Positions 1-7,719 of a stretch of 16,091 bases of DNA are shown piece by piece. Source of the stretch: CAVRZY01 sp963725415 (GTDB lineage Bacteria; Acidobacteriota; Terriglobia; Bryobacterales; Bryobacteraceae); assembly GCA_963725415.1 (NCBI GenBank), contig CAVRZY010000040.1, positions 1-16,091 of the forward strand, written 5' to 3'. Position numbers and translations under genes: made by a program. The notes below the pieces were generated by a model. That model saw only the letters and a list, made by a program, of their open reading frames with translations. It had not been told where the DNA came from and ran no database searches. Each line of letters starts with the position of its first letter. The first letter of the stretch is position 1.

Positions 1-1
1 A

Positions 2-691
2 TATGGCGCCCAGCATTCCCAGGACTGGGTCGCGCTCGTCCATCACATACCAGGCCTGAAGGTTGTCTACCCTGTTACTCCTTATGATGCCAAAGGCATG
101 ATGAACTCGGCGCTGGCCGGCACCGATCCGGTTGTGTTTTTCGAAAGTCAGAAGATTTACGACGTCGCCGAGATGTTCGTCAAGGATGGCGTTCCTGAGG
201 GATACTACGAAATCGATCTGGCGCAGGCTTCTATAAAACGATCCGGGAATGATCTGACGATGATCACTTTCGGGCCGACACTTTATAAAGCCGTCCAGGC
301 AGCCGATCAGCTCGCGAGCCGGTTCGGGGTAACTGCGGAACTTATTGATCTTCGTTCGGCGAATCCCATCGACTATGAACCGTTGGTGGACTCGGTCAAG
401 AAGACAGGTAGGGTGTTGCTGGCCTGCGACGCGGTTGAGCGGGGCTCGGTCATGCAGACAGTTGCGGCGACCTTGACTCAGCTATGTTTCGAGTATCTGG
501 ATGCCCCGCCGGTGGTCGTTGGGTCGAGAAACTGGATCACACCCGCCGCCGAGCTCGAAGGGATGTTCTTCCCTCAGGCTAGCTGGCTGATCGACGCGAT
601 TCATGAAAAAATCATGCCCCTCAAAGGCCATAAACCTGACACCAACCAGACTCTGGGTGAACTGGCGCGGCGCGCAAAGTTCGGCATCTGA
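2..691 (+). CDS. 2-oxoacid dehydrogenase E1 component, beta subunit/region (3' part)
   Basis: The frame is open from base 2, so the 5' end lies outside the window. The visible 229 residues begin in the transketolase-like pyrimidine-binding domain (GAQHSQDW, then HIPGLKVVYPVTPYDAKG, typical of E1 beta chains). They continue through the C-terminal transketolase domain from about GNDLTMITFGPTLYKA, with the VELIDLR-like strand AELIDLRSANPIDYEPL. E1 uses thiamine diphosphate to decarboxylate a 2-oxoacid and pass the acyl group to the lipoyl E2 protein in the cytoplasm. The substrate (pyruvate or branched-chain 2-oxoacid) cannot be told from this part. Acidobacterial homologues are often fused alpha-beta proteins, so the missing part may include an alpha domain. 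The gene ends at TGA and converges on the minus-strand UbiA gene across a fold-back element. Confidence 0.88.
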   Translation, partial: YGAQHSQDWVALVHHIPGLKVVYPVTPYDAKGMMNSALAGTDPVVFFESQKIYDVAEMFVKDGVPEGYYEIDLAQASIKRSGNDLTMITFGPTLYKAVQAADQLASRFGVTAELIDLRSANPIDYEPLVDSVKKTGRVLLACDAVERGSVMQTVAATLTQLCFEYLDAPPVVVGSRNWITPAAELEGMFFPQASWLIDAIHEKIMPLKGHKPDTNQTLGELARRAKFGI

Positions 692-698
692 CCACCGC

Positions 699-833
699 GG
701 TAATGCCTCAGCCTCGGGGGCAATAGCCTCTGCGGCCGGGTGGGATAGGCTTTCAGCCTGTCCGGACGCCTTTCGGATACCGCCCGGGACAAGCTGAGGC
801 TTATCCCACGGCCCCCGAGACTGAGGCATTACC
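699..833. repeat. Long imperfect extragenic palindrome between converging genes
   Basis: Bases 699-721 and 811-833 are inverted copies matching at 22 of 23 positions. Inside them 740-747 (gtgggata) pairs with 802-809 (tatcccac). A small self-complementary hairpin, aggct-ttc-agcct, lies at 747-759. The whole stretch can therefore fold into one hairpin of about 135 nt, interrupted by bulges. No T-run follows either arm, so it is not a canonical intrinsic terminator, though its place between convergent stops would suit bidirectional termination or RNA 3'-end protection. It resembles the REP/BIME-like palindromes scattered through acidobacterial genomes. This gap (692-840) contains no credible gene. 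Confidence 0.7.
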
Positions 834-840
834 AACCGGG

Positions 841-1806
841 CTATTTCAGGGTTGACACGGTAGGAGTGAAGATCCGGTGCAGAATCGGTACGTCTACGAA
901 CAACAGCAGCACCATCATTGCGCTGCATAACAGGATGGAAATCATCAGGGCCGGTTCCCGATAGAGGTTTTCCGGCCGCTGGGCCGCGCTGTCCCGTTTG
1001 AACGCCAGGGAGAGATAGATCGCCATGACCAGGGCTACCAGCGGGAAGGCCAGGATCAGCTCCAGCCGGTAGCGCACTATGAAGCCGCCGAAAAACAACA
1101 TCGAGTGCGACCCATAGAAGACGATGGAAACCAGCAAGCGCTGCTCGGTGTAAAAGGAGAAGGACTTGCGGTAGGCGGCACTGCGATTCTGGTCGCCGAT
1201 GTCGCGGTATTCGGCGTACCGCTTGATGGCCATGAAGTAACATCCGATCATCCAGTAGCTGATCAACAACGAGGTGATGGGAATGGCCTGAGTCCCCGTC
1301 AGGTACCATCCGGCCAGCATTCGCAGCGGATTGTTCAGCGACTCCGAGAGCACGTCGATATACGGCAGATCCTTAGTGCGCAACGGCGGAACGTTGTACA
1401 GGCAGCCCATGACCCATAGCGCCAGCACTGTGATCAGGAACCGGAAGGAGATCTGCCGGCCCAGGGCCAGTCCGGCCACCATCAGTACGATCCACTCAGC
1501 GTAGGCCCACCTGACGCTAATCTGGCCGGAGGGGACCGGGCGGCGGCGCTTAGTCGGATGAACTTGATCAAAAGGCGCATCCAGCAGCTCGTTGAGGACG
1601 TAGTTACTCGAGGTGATCAAGCACACCGCCAGCAGACCAAGCAGCAGCTTAACCGGCTCCAGGAGCCAGATTCTGGCCGGCTCGATCGACAACGCTACGA
1701 CGATCCCGGGCAAGACAAAAACGTTCTTGACCCAATGATCCGGGCGCGCGATCTGGATGTAGGGCCACGCCCAGTGACGGTGGCTGCCTGTGGAACCAGC
1801 AGTCAT
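841..1806 (-). CDS. UbiA-family prenyltransferase, decaprenyl-phosphate phosphoribosyltransferase-like
   Basis: A 321-residue integral membrane protein with about eight hydrophobic segments. The first Asp-rich motif is N72-E-L-L-D76-A-P-F-D80, followed by HPTKRRRPVPSG. This resembles the motif and basic stretch of the DPPR-synthase branch (Rv3806c type) rather than quinone prenyltransferases. The second conserved region is KDLPYIDVLSESLNNPLRMLAGW (about 145-167). Family members transfer 5-phosphoribose from PRPP to polyprenyl phosphate, giving lipid-linked pentose precursors at the inner membrane. I chose the ATG at 1806 because it overlaps the upstream stop as ATGA and has AGGAG (1814-1818) seven bases before it. 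An in-frame ATG at 1836 lies inside the upstream gene and is less likely. It is translationally coupled to the GT-C-like gene. The subfamily call is moderately sure, the superfamily very sure. Confidence 0.85.
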   Translation of the reverse strand: MTAGSTGSHRHWAWPYIQIARPDHWVKNVFVLPGIVVALSIEPARIWLLEPVKLLLGLLAVCLITSSNYVLNELLDAPFDQVHPTKRRRPVPSGQISVRWAYAEWIVLMVAGLALGRQISFRFLITVLALWVMGCLYNVPPLRTKDLPYIDVLSESLNNPLRMLAGWYLTGTQAIPITSLLISYWMIGCYFMAIKRYAEYRDIGDQNRSAAYRKSFSFYTEQRLLVSIVFYGSHSMLFFGGFIVRYRLELILAFPLVALVMAIYLSLAFKRDSAAQRPENLYREPALMISILLCSAMMVLLLFVDVPILHRIFTPTVSTLK

Positions 1807-3410
1807 GCCACGGCTCCTGTGAAGATCTTGCGGCATACGAGAACACAGACAATAACAGCCAGAAGTGCCACCAGCGCCGTAAGCGGCCAGATGACACCCG
1901 GATTGCCGAGCGCGGTGGCGGCCAGAATCTCACGATGCCGCGCGGTGCCGTCAAAGTACCAGCCAAGTAACTGTGCGGCGCGCACCCTGCCCTCGGGATA
2001 GCCGCCGTAGAGGGGAATCAACTTCGCCACATAAGTGGTCGCCAGCACATAGGAGGACAAGGCTACCAGCGCGGCGGCGATCCATCGTCCGATGGATCCG
2101 GAGCGGCTCAGGCCCAGGCATAACAGACAAGCCAGCGGAGCGGCTAGAGCCTGCGCGTACCAGGGCGTGGCGGTTACTACCCTGCTTTTCGTGAAGGCGA
2201 AGAACATGGCGCAGGCGTACAACAGCGCCACAACAAACACCGCGCACCCGGCCGCAATCAGCCACTCCGGCGCGCTGCCGGAAGCTCTCCAGGCCGTGCG
2301 GACCCACAGCAGCGCAGCCACCAGTAGGAGCGCGAGCATCAGGTTCAGCGTGCTGGCGGAGAACGAGGTGAAGGAGCTGTTGCCCGTCCAGAGCGCGCCG
2401 CGTGCGAGGCTCATCAGAACGCTCCCCCAGGGCATGGTGAGTGCGGTCTGGAGGGTTTCCCAGGGGCCGATGCCCGCTGCGGACTGTAGCGTCGCACTTA
2501 GGCTGCCGTACAACCACAGGTTACGCGCGTACCACGGCCCGGCGGCCAGCAGAACCGTAAGCACCATGGCCAGCGCCGGCAAGCGCGCAGCACTGCGGCG
2601 CAGGCCGACCCAAATCAGCACGCCGCCGGCAAACAGCCCCCAGGGAAGGAAATAAGCTTTCGTGAGCAGCCCTGCGGCGAGCGCGCCGCCGAGCAAAACG
2701 CCGGTCCGGATCCGCGGCTCCCGGTAGAACCGCAGCACACCGATCAACAGCAGAGTGACCAAAGGGATGGCGAGCCAGTCATTCGACACCCGCGCGATCG
2801 ACGCATAGAACATCTGTGACGAGAGCACCAGCAGGAGTGCGGCGCATTGCGCGGCTTTCGAGAGCTTCAGCATCCTGGCAAGCGCCAGCGTGAGCAGCGT
2901 CTGAAGCAGACACGCCGTCAGCCCGCAAACTGTGCGCAACCGAAGAACTCGTGCGGGCAGCGGCAGGTCTCCGCACAGATTGTTCGGCAGAACCAGCGGC
3001 AGGTAGCCCAGCGGCGCCTGCTGCGCTTCGTAGTTCGAGGTGCCCGGCGCATCCGCATGACGCAGCGCTGGCGAAAGCGTCATTAGTCTCTCACGGCGAG
3101 CTGAGCGATCGGAGCCTGGCAAGGCGAAGTATTCCGAGAACGTCATGACGAAGGGCAGATTCTGCCGCACCACGTGGCTTGCGGGCGCCAGCCGGATAGA
3201 CTCCCAGACCTCGGCGGAAACAGGGCTCCTGCCGAGAACCGGGAAGCCTGGGCGCGTAGACAGCCTCTCCACATAGGCGTAGTGGAACGGCTCGTCAAAG
3301 CCTTCCCACAGCGGCATCAGCAAGCTGTATAGAACGGCGTTCAACAAACCGTAGGCGCCCAGCGCCATCAACAGCCAGTCAACTTTTCCGCGGTCCTTCG
3401 AGCGGAACAT
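1803..3410 (-). CDS. Multi-spanning membrane glycosyltransferase-like protein (GT-C type)
   Basis: About 535 residues with roughly ten or more hydrophobic helices. After the first helix comes EGFDEPFHYAYVERL (about 36-50), an acidic Asp-Glu pair in the first external loop. Further on is NYEAQQAPLGYLPL (about 126-139). This combination (DE..H, then YE.Q..PL.Y) is typical of GT-C-fold enzymes and DUF2142-like proteins, which take sugars from polyprenyl-phosphate donors on the outer face of the membrane. Acceptor and sugar are unknown. The start at 3410 is preferred: GGGAG lies at 3415-3419 and the hydrophobic region begins soon after. An in-frame ATG at 3488 would add 26 polar residues and fill the divergent promoter gap. 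The stop overlaps the UbiA-family start by four bases, so the two are probably made together, the second perhaps supplying lipid-linked pentose. Confidence 0.72.
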   Translation of the reverse strand: MFRSKDRGKVDWLLMALGAYGLLNAVLYSLLMPLWEGFDEPFHYAYVERLSTRPGFPVLGRSPVSAEVWESIRLAPASHVVRQNLPFVMTFSEYFALPGSDRSARRERLMTLSPALRHADAPGTSNYEAQQAPLGYLPLVLPNNLCGDLPLPARVLRLRTVCGLTACLLQTLLTLALARMLKLSKAAQCAALLLVLSSQMFYASIARVSNDWLAIPLVTLLLIGVLRFYREPRIRTGVLLGGALAAGLLTKAYFLPWGLFAGGVLIWVGLRRSAARLPALAMVLTVLLAAGPWYARNLWLYGSLSATLQSAAGIGPWETLQTALTMPWGSVLMSLARGALWTGNSSFTSFSASTLNLMLALLLVAALLWVRTAWRASGSAPEWLIAAGCAVFVVALLYACAMFFAFTKSRVVTATPWYAQALAAPLACLLCLGLSRSGSIGRWIAAALVALSSYVLATTYVAKLIPLYGGYPEGRVRAAQLLGWYFDGTARHREILAATALGNPGVIWPLTALVALLAVIVCVLVCRKIFTGAVA

Positions 3411-3483
3411 TTTTCTCCCGTCCAGGGTAACGTATTTCGCGACACACGCGCAGGGCGGGACTCTCGATCCCTGGCCGATGTTG

Positions 3484-3489
3484 TACACT
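3484..3489 (+). promoter_or_regulatory. Possible -10 element close to the sulfatase start
   Basis: TACACT lies 11 bases before the sulfatase ATG, and the gene has no purine-rich ribosome-binding site. If this is the -10 box, transcription would begin within a few bases of the start codon. No good -35 hexamer was found, so the call rests on position and the absence of an SD sequence. Confidence 0.3.
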
Positions 3490-3500
3490 CTCTAGCTGTC

Positions 3501-4859
3501 ATGGCCATTCACAGAAGGCAGTTCCTTGGTGCGCTGGCGGCGCCGGCATTTACGGCAACGTCTGCGGCGCGCCCCAATATCGTATTCATCTACACGGATG
3601 ATCAGCGCTGGGATGCGCTGAGTTGCGCAGGGCATCCCTTTCTGAAGACCCCCAACATCGACCGCCTGGCCAGGGAAGGCGCCCTTTTCCGCAACGCCTT
3701 TGTGACCACGCCGTTGTGCTCTCCCAGCCGGGCAAGCTTCCTGACCGGCCAGTACGTGCACACGCACAAGGTCACCGGCAACGGCAATAACAACGCCCTC
3801 AGCCACGAGCTGATGACGTTCCCGCGCTTGTTGCAGCGCGCCGGCTACGAGACCGCATTCATCGGAAAGTGGCACATGGGGAACGATGAGACCCAGCGGC
3901 CGGGATTTGACCGCTGGGTGAGCTTCCGGGGGCAGGGCGTCTACGAGAACCCCCGCCTGAACGTGGATGGCCTCCCCGTCAGCGCCAACGGCTACATGAC
4001 GGACATTCTGACCGGGCATGCAATCGAGTTCCTGCGACGCCCGCACGCCAAGCCGTTCCTGCTTTACCTCGGGCACAAGGCCGTGCATGGGCCGTTTACC
4101 CCGGCCGAGCGCCACAAGAATCTGTATTCCGACCAGCCGATCCCCCGCGCGCCCAGCGTGAAGGACACCCTGGAGGGCAAGCCCATGCTCCAGCGCAAGG
4201 TCGATGAGAAGCCCCGGCCCGCGCAAGTCAACGCCCAGCTCCGGGGTCCCAACGACGAGCTGGTACGCAATCAGTTGCGCACGCTCCAGGCGGTGGATGA
4301 CAGCGTCGGGGAGGTGCTGAAGACGCTCGAAGAGAGAGGCCAACTGGACAACACCATCATCATCTTCACCAGCGACAACGGCTATTTCTGGGGCGAACAC
4401 GGCCTGGGCGACAAGCGCGCCGCTTACGAGGAGTCCATTCGCATCCCCATGCTTGTGCGCTATCCCAAGCTCATCAAGGCCGGCGCCACGCTGGATGAGT
4501 CCGTGCTAAATATCGACATCGCGCCCACGCTGCTGGAACTGGGTGGCGCGGCGATTCCTAGCACGATGCCGGGCCGCTCGATGGTGCCGCTGTGGCAGGG
4601 GAAACGCTCCCCCTGGCGAAACTCCTTCCTCGCTGAGTACTTCGCCGAGCCGCAGAACCCGCGCATTCCGAGCTGGCAGGCAGTGCGCAGCGAGCGCTAC
4701 AAGTACATCTACTACACCGAGCTGGAAGGTATGGACGAACTTTACGATCTGAAAGCCGATCCATACGAAATGAAGAACCTCATCCGGGAGCCGGACGCCG
4801 CCGGCGCGCTCAGCCAGATGAAAAGGGAGTTGCAGAAACTGCTCAAGGAGACGAGCTGA
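3501..4859 (+). CDS. Tat-exported sulfatase (formylglycine type)
   Basis: This 452-residue protein hydrolyses sulfate esters and is probably periplasmic. The N-terminus has a Tat-like signal (HRRQFLGALAAPAFTATSA). The catalytic motif L-C73-S-P-S-R-A-S-F-L-T-G carries the cysteine converted to formylglycine. Other active-site elements are D33-D34 in YTDDQRWD (metal), GKWHMG (K123, H126), H193/H196 region GHKAVHGP, and SDNGYFWGEHGLGDK (D292, N293, H300, K305). The C-terminus has the usual WQAVRSERYKYI and ELYDLKADPYEMKNL elements. Length and motif order are normal for the family. The natural substrate, probably a sulfated sugar, cannot be read from sequence. There is no clear Shine-Dalgarno sequence; a TACACT hexamer (3484-3489) lies 11 bases before the ATG, hinting at a very short or absent 5' leader. 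A maturation enzyme is not in the window. Confidence 0.93.
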   Translation: MAIHRRQFLGALAAPAFTATSAARPNIVFIYTDDQRWDALSCAGHPFLKTPNIDRLAREGALFRNAFVTTPLCSPSRASFLTGQYVHTHKVTGNGNNNALSHELMTFPRLLQRAGYETAFIGKWHMGNDETQRPGFDRWVSFRGQGVYENPRLNVDGLPVSANGYMTDILTGHAIEFLRRPHAKPFLLYLGHKAVHGPFTPAERHKNLYSDQPIPRAPSVKDTLEGKPMLQRKVDEKPRPAQVNAQLRGPNDELVRNQLRTLQAVDDSVGEVLKTLEERGQLDNTIIIFTSDNGYFWGEHGLGDKRAAYEESIRIPMLVRYPKLIKAGATLDESVLNIDIAPTLLELGGAAIPSTMPGRSMVPLWQGKRSPWRNSFLAEYFAEPQNPRIPSWQAVRSERYKYIYYTELEGMDELYDLKADPYEMKNLIREPDAAGALSQMKRELQKLLKETS

Positions 4860-4937
4860 TGTGCGAGAAGATTTCCGCGTGGGAGCGGCATCGCCGGACG
4901 CAGCCTCCGCACCGAGCGCTCCCGGCTCCCTGAATCG

Positions 4938-5960
4938 TCACATCTCCGAGGCCCGCAGCAAGGTCTCCTGAACCAGTAGGTCCTCCTCCGGCGTCACCGC
5001 CAGGGGGCGCTTCGCTCGGACCGCCTCGGCCAGTTCGGCGAAATCGCCCATGTACCGGCGGAACGGGGGAAGCTTCACGGTCTGCGTTCTGGCCTCGTAA
5101 GGGCCGGCGGGCTTGGCCAGATCGATTTCGAGGACCGGCGGCTCGATCGGCCGCACCACCGCGTTTCCGTTCGAACCGAAAATCTCGAAGGCGCGATGCT
5201 GGGACGCGCCGGGCTGCAAAACCGAACTCATGATGAGGCCCAGCGCCCGTGGGTATTCGAAGATCGCGATGGTGTTGTCGGCTAGGTTGTCGTTGAAGGC
5301 CCCGTGTTTTCTCAGAAACGGCGTGATCTTCTGCGGACGCCCCAGCAGCCGCACCATCGGGTCGATGAGGTGGCAGCCCTGCTCGAACATCTGCCCGCCG
5401 TGGAACAGCGCCCACTCCGGACGCCGGTCGGCGCCAATGAGCGTGTTCATCGTGCCCCGGACCATATAGACTTCGCCCAACCAACCCCTGCGCGCGGCCT
5501 CCAGCGCGGCGTTGATGCCGGGGTGGTACCGCCACATGTAGCCCATCTGCATCAGCAGACGTTTTCCCGCAGCCAGCGCCACCAGTTCGCGGAACTCCTT
5601 GAGGTTGTCGGCGGGCGGTTTCTCCAGATGAATGTGTTTGCCGGCCTCCAGCGCCAGCCGGGCGTGCCCGGCGTGCTCTTTCACTCCCGATTCGATGGCA
5701 ATCGCCTGAATGGAGCTGTCAGCCAGCATCTGCTCGCGGGGCACGATGCGGACGCCCGCCCTCTCGTACTGCGCACGCAGCTTGGGGTCGTCGTCCCAAA
5801 GCCCCGCCAGATCCAGGCTCGGATTCTCCTGCACCACCTTCACTTTCTCGGAGGCGTGAGAATGACTGGCGCCCAAAAAAGCCATTCTGATGCGCCCCTC
5901 GGCCGCTTGTGCAACCAGCGGCGTAGCGAGCGCGGAAGAAAGAAAGTCTCTTCGATTCAT
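4938..5960 (-). CDS. Tat-targeted Gfo/Idh/MocA-family oxidoreductase
   Basis: A 340-residue NAD(P)-dependent sugar dehydrogenase-like protein. The N-terminus MNRRDFLSSALATPLVAQAAEG looks like a Tat signal, implying export with its cofactor already bound. The Rossmann start is RMAFLGASHSHA, where the usual GxGxxG is replaced by GASHSH, a variant seen in this family. HLEKPPA carries the nucleotide-binding and catalytic EKP (113-115). GGQMFEQGCHLIDPM (188-202) holds the catalytic histidine H197 in the C-terminal alpha/beta domain. The start at 5960 is supported by AGGAG at 5969-5973 and by a four-base ATGA overlap with the aldolase stop. The longer frame upstream has no family similarity. Its partnership with the aldolase suggests a role in oxidising or processing a sugar or sugar acid. 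Substrate unknown. Confidence 0.9.
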   Translation of the reverse strand: MNRRDFLSSALATPLVAQAAEGRIRMAFLGASHSHASEKVKVVQENPSLDLAGLWDDDPKLRAQYERAGVRIVPREQMLADSSIQAIAIESGVKEHAGHARLALEAGKHIHLEKPPADNLKEFRELVALAAGKRLLMQMGYMWRYHPGINAALEAARRGWLGEVYMVRGTMNTLIGADRRPEWALFHGGQMFEQGCHLIDPMVRLLGRPQKITPFLRKHGAFNDNLADNTIAIFEYPRALGLIMSSVLQPGASQHRAFEIFGSNGNAVVRPIEPPVLEIDLAKPAGPYEARTQTVKLPPFRRYMGDFAELAEAVRAKRPLAVTPEEDLLVQETLLRASEM

Positions 5961-6757
5961 CTCTGTCTCTCCTGACCCAGCGCCTTGACGGCGGCGGAAA
6001 GCTCGGCCATGGTCTCGGTGGCTTTCAGAAGCAGCAGTCCGTGCTCGCTGCCGCAACCCACAAACCGCATGCCCCGCTCGATCCACTTCTTCCCCAGGCC
6101 GACGGTCCTGACCTGAATCCCCGGCAGCACCCCGTAACGGGCGCAACTCGCCATGAACGCGGTGATGCTGTCGATAACCCTGGGATGCTCGAACTCACCC
6201 GGCACGCCCAGCGAAACCGACAGGTCGGCCGGCCCGATCATGGCCACGTCGATACCGGGAACGGCAAGCAGCTCTTCACGCCGCTCCATGGCGGTCTGCG
6301 TTTCAAACTGCACGACGACCATAGTGTTGGCGTTGGAATGCTGGACGGCCTCGGAAAAGCTGCACGGCTCGTAATCGAACTGCGGCGCGCTCAGCCCATA
6401 CCCCCGGATGCCCAGCGGGGGGAATTTTGTCCAACTGATCGCTTCCTCCAGAAGCTGCCGCGACTCCACGCGGGGGTAGATGATGCCCTGCGCGCCGGCG
6501 TCCAAAACCCGCGCGACCAGCGAGTAGAGCAGTTCCCCAACGCGGACAATCGGTGTGATGTCCCGGTCCAGACAGGAGCGGATCAGGTCGCGCACCGTCT
6601 CCAGGTCAAAGACGCCGTGTTCGGTGTCGATGAAGCAGAAGTCGAAGCCCGCCGCCGCGAAAATCCTCGGGATTTCCGCCGAGCCGAACTGCTGCATGCT
6701 GCACCCCAGAACCACCTCCCCGTTCTGGAGCCGTCTCTTGGTGTTGTTCATCTTCAT
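5957..6757 (-). CDS. HpcH/HpaI-family aldolase (2-keto-3-deoxy acid / citrate-lyase-like)
   Basis: A 266-residue class II, metal-dependent aldolase of the HpcH/HpaI (GarL/RhmA) family, predicted to cleave 2-keto-3-deoxy acids to pyruvate (or a related oxoacid) plus an aldehyde in the cytoplasm. Visible signature elements are FIDTEHG (D44, E46, H47), PIVRVGE (R72), GAQGIIYPRV, VVVQFETQTA (metal ligand E152) and AMIGPADLSVSLG (metal ligand D178). There is no signal peptide, unlike its operon partner. The start at 6757 was chosen because a perfect TATAAT (6772-6767 on the minus strand) ends nine bases before it and there is no SD; a second ATG at 6751 is possible. The gene is coupled by ATGA to the following oxidoreductase. 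Confidence 0.9.
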   Translation of the reverse strand: MKMNNTKRRLQNGEVVLGCSMQQFGSAEIPRIFAAAGFDFCFIDTEHGVFDLETVRDLIRSCLDRDITPIVRVGELLYSLVARVLDAGAQGIIYPRVESRQLLEEAISWTKFPPLGIRGYGLSAPQFDYEPCSFSEAVQHSNANTMVVVQFETQTAMERREELLAVPGIDVAMIGPADLSVSLGVPGEFEHPRVIDSITAFMASCARYGVLPGIQVRTVGLGKKWIERGMRFVGCGSEHGLLLLKATETMAELSAAVKALGQERQR

Positions 6758-6766
6758 CGCAGTCTG

Positions 6767-6772
6767 ATTATA
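6767..6772 (-). promoter_or_regulatory. -10 box of the aldolase operon
   Basis: The minus strand reads TATAAT, the exact sigma-70 consensus, ending nine bases before the aldolase ATG at 6757. The predicted transcription start would fall about two or three bases before the ATG, so the message would be leaderless or nearly so. The -35 region would lie inside the palindromic element at 6789-6858 and is not consensus. Confidence 0.5.
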
Positions 6773-6788
6773 ATAGCGTTGCTCGGAG

Positions 6789-6858
6789 AAAATGAGGACA
6801 GGCACCAGTTTTTCCACTCCATCACGGCGCCGAAAAATTCGTTGCCTGTCCCCATTTT
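6789..6858. repeat. REP-like extragenic palindrome in a divergent promoter region
   Basis: Bases 6789-6804 and 6843-6858 are inverted copies matching at 15 of 16 positions. Their core (gacaggca / tgcctgtc) matches the GGGGACAGGCACC-type palindromes I know as common in acidobacterial and other large genomes. An inner pair, tttttc (6809-6814) and gaaaaa (6832-6837), extends the fold. The element fills most of the space between the divergent aldolase and FAH-family genes. Confidence 0.6.
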
Positions 6859-6881
6859 TTCCGGGCCCAGGAGGAAACAGA

Positions 6882-7718
6882 ATGGACAGACGCGATTTTT
6901 TTAAGGCCGCTGTAGCCGGAGCGGCGGTGAGGACAGCGCAGGCCCAGCAGCCCGTTACGAAATACGTGCGCTTCCGCCGTGGTTCGAAGGTGGCTTTTGG
7001 GATTCTGGACGGTGACACAATCCGCGAGATCGAGGGCCGCATCTTCACGGAGTACAAGGAGACCGGGACGAACCACAAGCTTTCCGAGGTGAAGCTGCTG
7101 TTTCCGTGCCAGCCGCCGAAAATCCTCGCCGTGGGACTGAACTATAAGAGCCACGTCGGCGACCGCAAGCCGCCCGCCAATCCCGAAATCTTCTACAAGC
7201 CCATCAGCGCCTTGCTGAGCCCGGAAGACGCGATCGTGATTCCCAAGGGCTCCAAGAACGTGCACTACGAGGGAGAGCTGGTCATCGTGGTCGGCAGGAG
7301 GGCCAAGAACGTTTCCCTCGCCGAGGCGCGCAACGTGATCTTCGGCGTCACCTGCGGCAACGACGTCAGCGAGCGCGACTGGCAGGGCGGTCCGCAGAAA
7401 GACCTCCAATGGTGGCGCGCCAAGGGCGCCGATACCTTCGCGCCGCTCGGGCCGGCCATCGTGAAGGGCCTCGACTACGGGAAGCTGCTGCTGCAAACCC
7501 GCCTGAACGGCAAGGTGGTGCAGAAACAGTACACCTCGGATCTCTTGTTCGATTGCCCGACCATCGTGAGTTTCATCAGCCAGTTCGTGACGCTCACCCC
7601 GGGCGACCTCATTTATACAGGCACGCCCGGCGCCACCACTGCCATGAACCCCGGCGACGTGGTCGAGGTCGAGATCGAGGGCATCGGGATACTGCGCAAC
7701 AAGGTCGTGGCCGGCTGA
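6882..7718 (+). CDS. Fumarylacetoacetate-hydrolase-family protein with Tat signal
   Basis: A 278-residue FAH-superfamily hydrolase. These metal-dependent enzymes cleave C-C bonds of diketo acids or hydrate/decarboxylate related compounds; one branch acts on 2,4-diketo-3-deoxy sugar acids. Motifs are AVGLNYKSHV (about 83-92), HYEGELVIVVG with metal ligands E130 and E132, CGNDVSERDWQ with D161, KGADTFAPLGP with K181, and the C-terminal TLTPGDLIYTGTPGA. The first 22 residues (MDRRDFFKAAVAGAAVRTAQ then AQ) form a Tat-type signal, odd for a family that is usually cytoplasmic. The start at 6882 is fixed by AGGAGG (6869-6874) seven bases before it. It diverges from the aldolase operon, whose product class (2-keto-3-deoxy acids) is chemically close. 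Its stop lies one base from that of the converging phosphodiesterase gene. Confidence 0.92.
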   Translation: MDRRDFFKAAVAGAAVRTAQAQQPVTKYVRFRRGSKVAFGILDGDTIREIEGRIFTEYKETGTNHKLSEVKLLFPCQPPKILAVGLNYKSHVGDRKPPANPEIFYKPISALLSPEDAIVIPKGSKNVHYEGELVIVVGRRAKNVSLAEARNVIFGVTCGNDVSERDWQGGPQKDLQWWRAKGADTFAPLGPAIVKGLDYGKLLLQTRLNGKVVQKQYTSDLLFDCPTIVSFISQFVTLTPGDLIYTGTPGATTAMNPGDVVEVEIEGIGILRNKVVAG

Positions 7719-7719
7719 A

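Noticed and set aside
482..1309. Long minus-strand open frame across the E1 end and the UbiA gene
   Set aside because: It is a shadow of real genes in other frames: no family similarity, and it crosses the palindromic gap.
3492..4400. 302-codon minus-strand frame opposite the sulfatase
   Set aside because: The sulfatase frame carries all catalytic motifs; the opposite frame is a GC-rich shadow.
4881..4923. Possible terminator between the convergent sulfatase and oxidoreductase genes
   Set aside because: Only 7-bp arms (gggagcg / cgctccc) with a 29-base loop and no T-run; too weak to call.
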